NCBI GenBank assembly: GCA_036562635.1
Contig: DATCJU010000022.1
Coordinates: 1 to 5,885, forward strand
Direction: 5' to 3'
Length of the DNA stretch: 5,885 nucleotides
Source: DATCJU01 sp036562635
GTDB lineage: Bacteria > Actinomycetota > Actinomycetes > Mycobacteriales > Pseudonocardiaceae
Under the pieces are notes generated by a model. The model was not told the origin of the DNA, did no database searches, and was given only the letters and a program-made list of their open reading frames with translations. A program made the position numbers and the translations under genes. Shown piece after piece: positions 5,607-5,885 of the stretch. Each line of letters starts with the position of its first letter. The stretch's first letter is position 1.

Positions 5607-5885
5607 GGACTACCCCCGCGTGCGCGGGGACGACCGCGAGGCCGTCCGCCTGCTCAAGCAGATGGGCGGACTACCCCCGCGTGCGCGGGGACGACCACGC
5701 CTCCCGGGTCGCCCTGGTCACCCAAGGGGGACTACCCCCGCGTGCGCGGGGACGACGATCTGGCCGCGCTGTACTTGGGTGAGACCGAGGGACTACCCCC
5801 GCGTGCGCGGGGACGACCGCCATGGGCATCGACTCCTCCTTCGCGACGGGGGACTACCCCCGCGTGCGCGGGGACGACGCACGGG

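Larger units (their letters stand above)
5485..5885 (-). CRISPR. Type I-E CRISPR array, trailer end (continues past the window)
   Basis: Seven 28-nt repeats start at 5485, 5546, 5607, 5668, 5729, 5790 and 5851, spaced exactly 61 nt apart. They enclose six 33-nt spacers, and seven bases of another spacer reach the window edge. The five repeats from 5607 on are identical. Read on the minus strand, the repeat begins GTCGTCCCCGCGCACG and ends in GGGGGTAGTCC. This resembles I-E repeats of E. coli and actinomycetes, with the CCCCGC/GCGGGG hairpin cut by Cas6e. That orientation and the decay of the leftmost repeats both put the leader to the right, beyond base 5885, with transcription leftward. No cas gene lies in the window. 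The spacers all differ. Each of them is open in its first plus-strand frame, a weak hint of protein-coding protospacers. Confidence 0.97.

Noticed and set aside
5513..5782. An 89-codon ORF with repeated R-V-R-G-D peptides
   Set aside because: It is a translation of CRISPR repeats and spacers, so the repeat peptide is the repeat read in different frames.

Overview
The window is GC-rich (about 70 percent or more), with GTG and ATG starts and long antisense shadow frames. Its gene families point to a filamentous actinomycete: a spore-associated-protein-like secreted domain, a mycobacterial-type Lpd and a type I-E CRISPR repeat. The genus cannot be fixed from this sequence alone.

Layout, left to right. 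(1) 1-456 is the 3' end of a secreted M23 (LytM-type) peptidase gene. It carries the last catalytic HxH motif and a C-terminal domain resembling Streptomyces spore-associated protein A. A 20-bp near-perfect tandem duplication of the gene end follows, then a strong intrinsic terminator. (2) 531-749 is the control region of a TerC-family membrane protein gene (750-1754). It looks like a yybP-ykoY (Mn2+) riboswitch whose 3' P1 strand can instead pair with the Shine-Dalgarno region of terC. (3) On the minus strand, a stand-alone MetE C-terminal-domain protein (1751-2803) lies downstream of lpd, dihydrolipoyl dehydrogenase (2897-4297). The terC and metE-like stop codons overlap on one CTAG. (4) 4298-4524 is a divergent intergenic region with inverted repeats and a run of minus-strand His codons. 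(5) A threonine/serine dehydratase-like PLP enzyme is encoded on the plus strand (4525-5457). (6) From 5485 to the right edge lies the trailer end of a type I-E CRISPR array: seven 28-nt repeats at exact 61-nt spacing and six complete 33-nt spacers. The repeat matches canonical type I-E orientation when read on the minus strand, and the two leftmost repeats are degenerate. The leader, and possibly cas genes, are therefore expected beyond base 5885.

The genes are mostly housekeeping: cell-wall hydrolysis, manganese handling, methyl transfer, 2-oxoacid dehydrogenase function and amino-acid breakdown. They do not form one pathway. The parts most worth a second look are the riboswitch with its visible alternative pairing, the degenerate CRISPR trailer, one spacer that reads as a P-loop, and the His-rich mini-ORF upstream of lpd. 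I found no convincing wholly new system.
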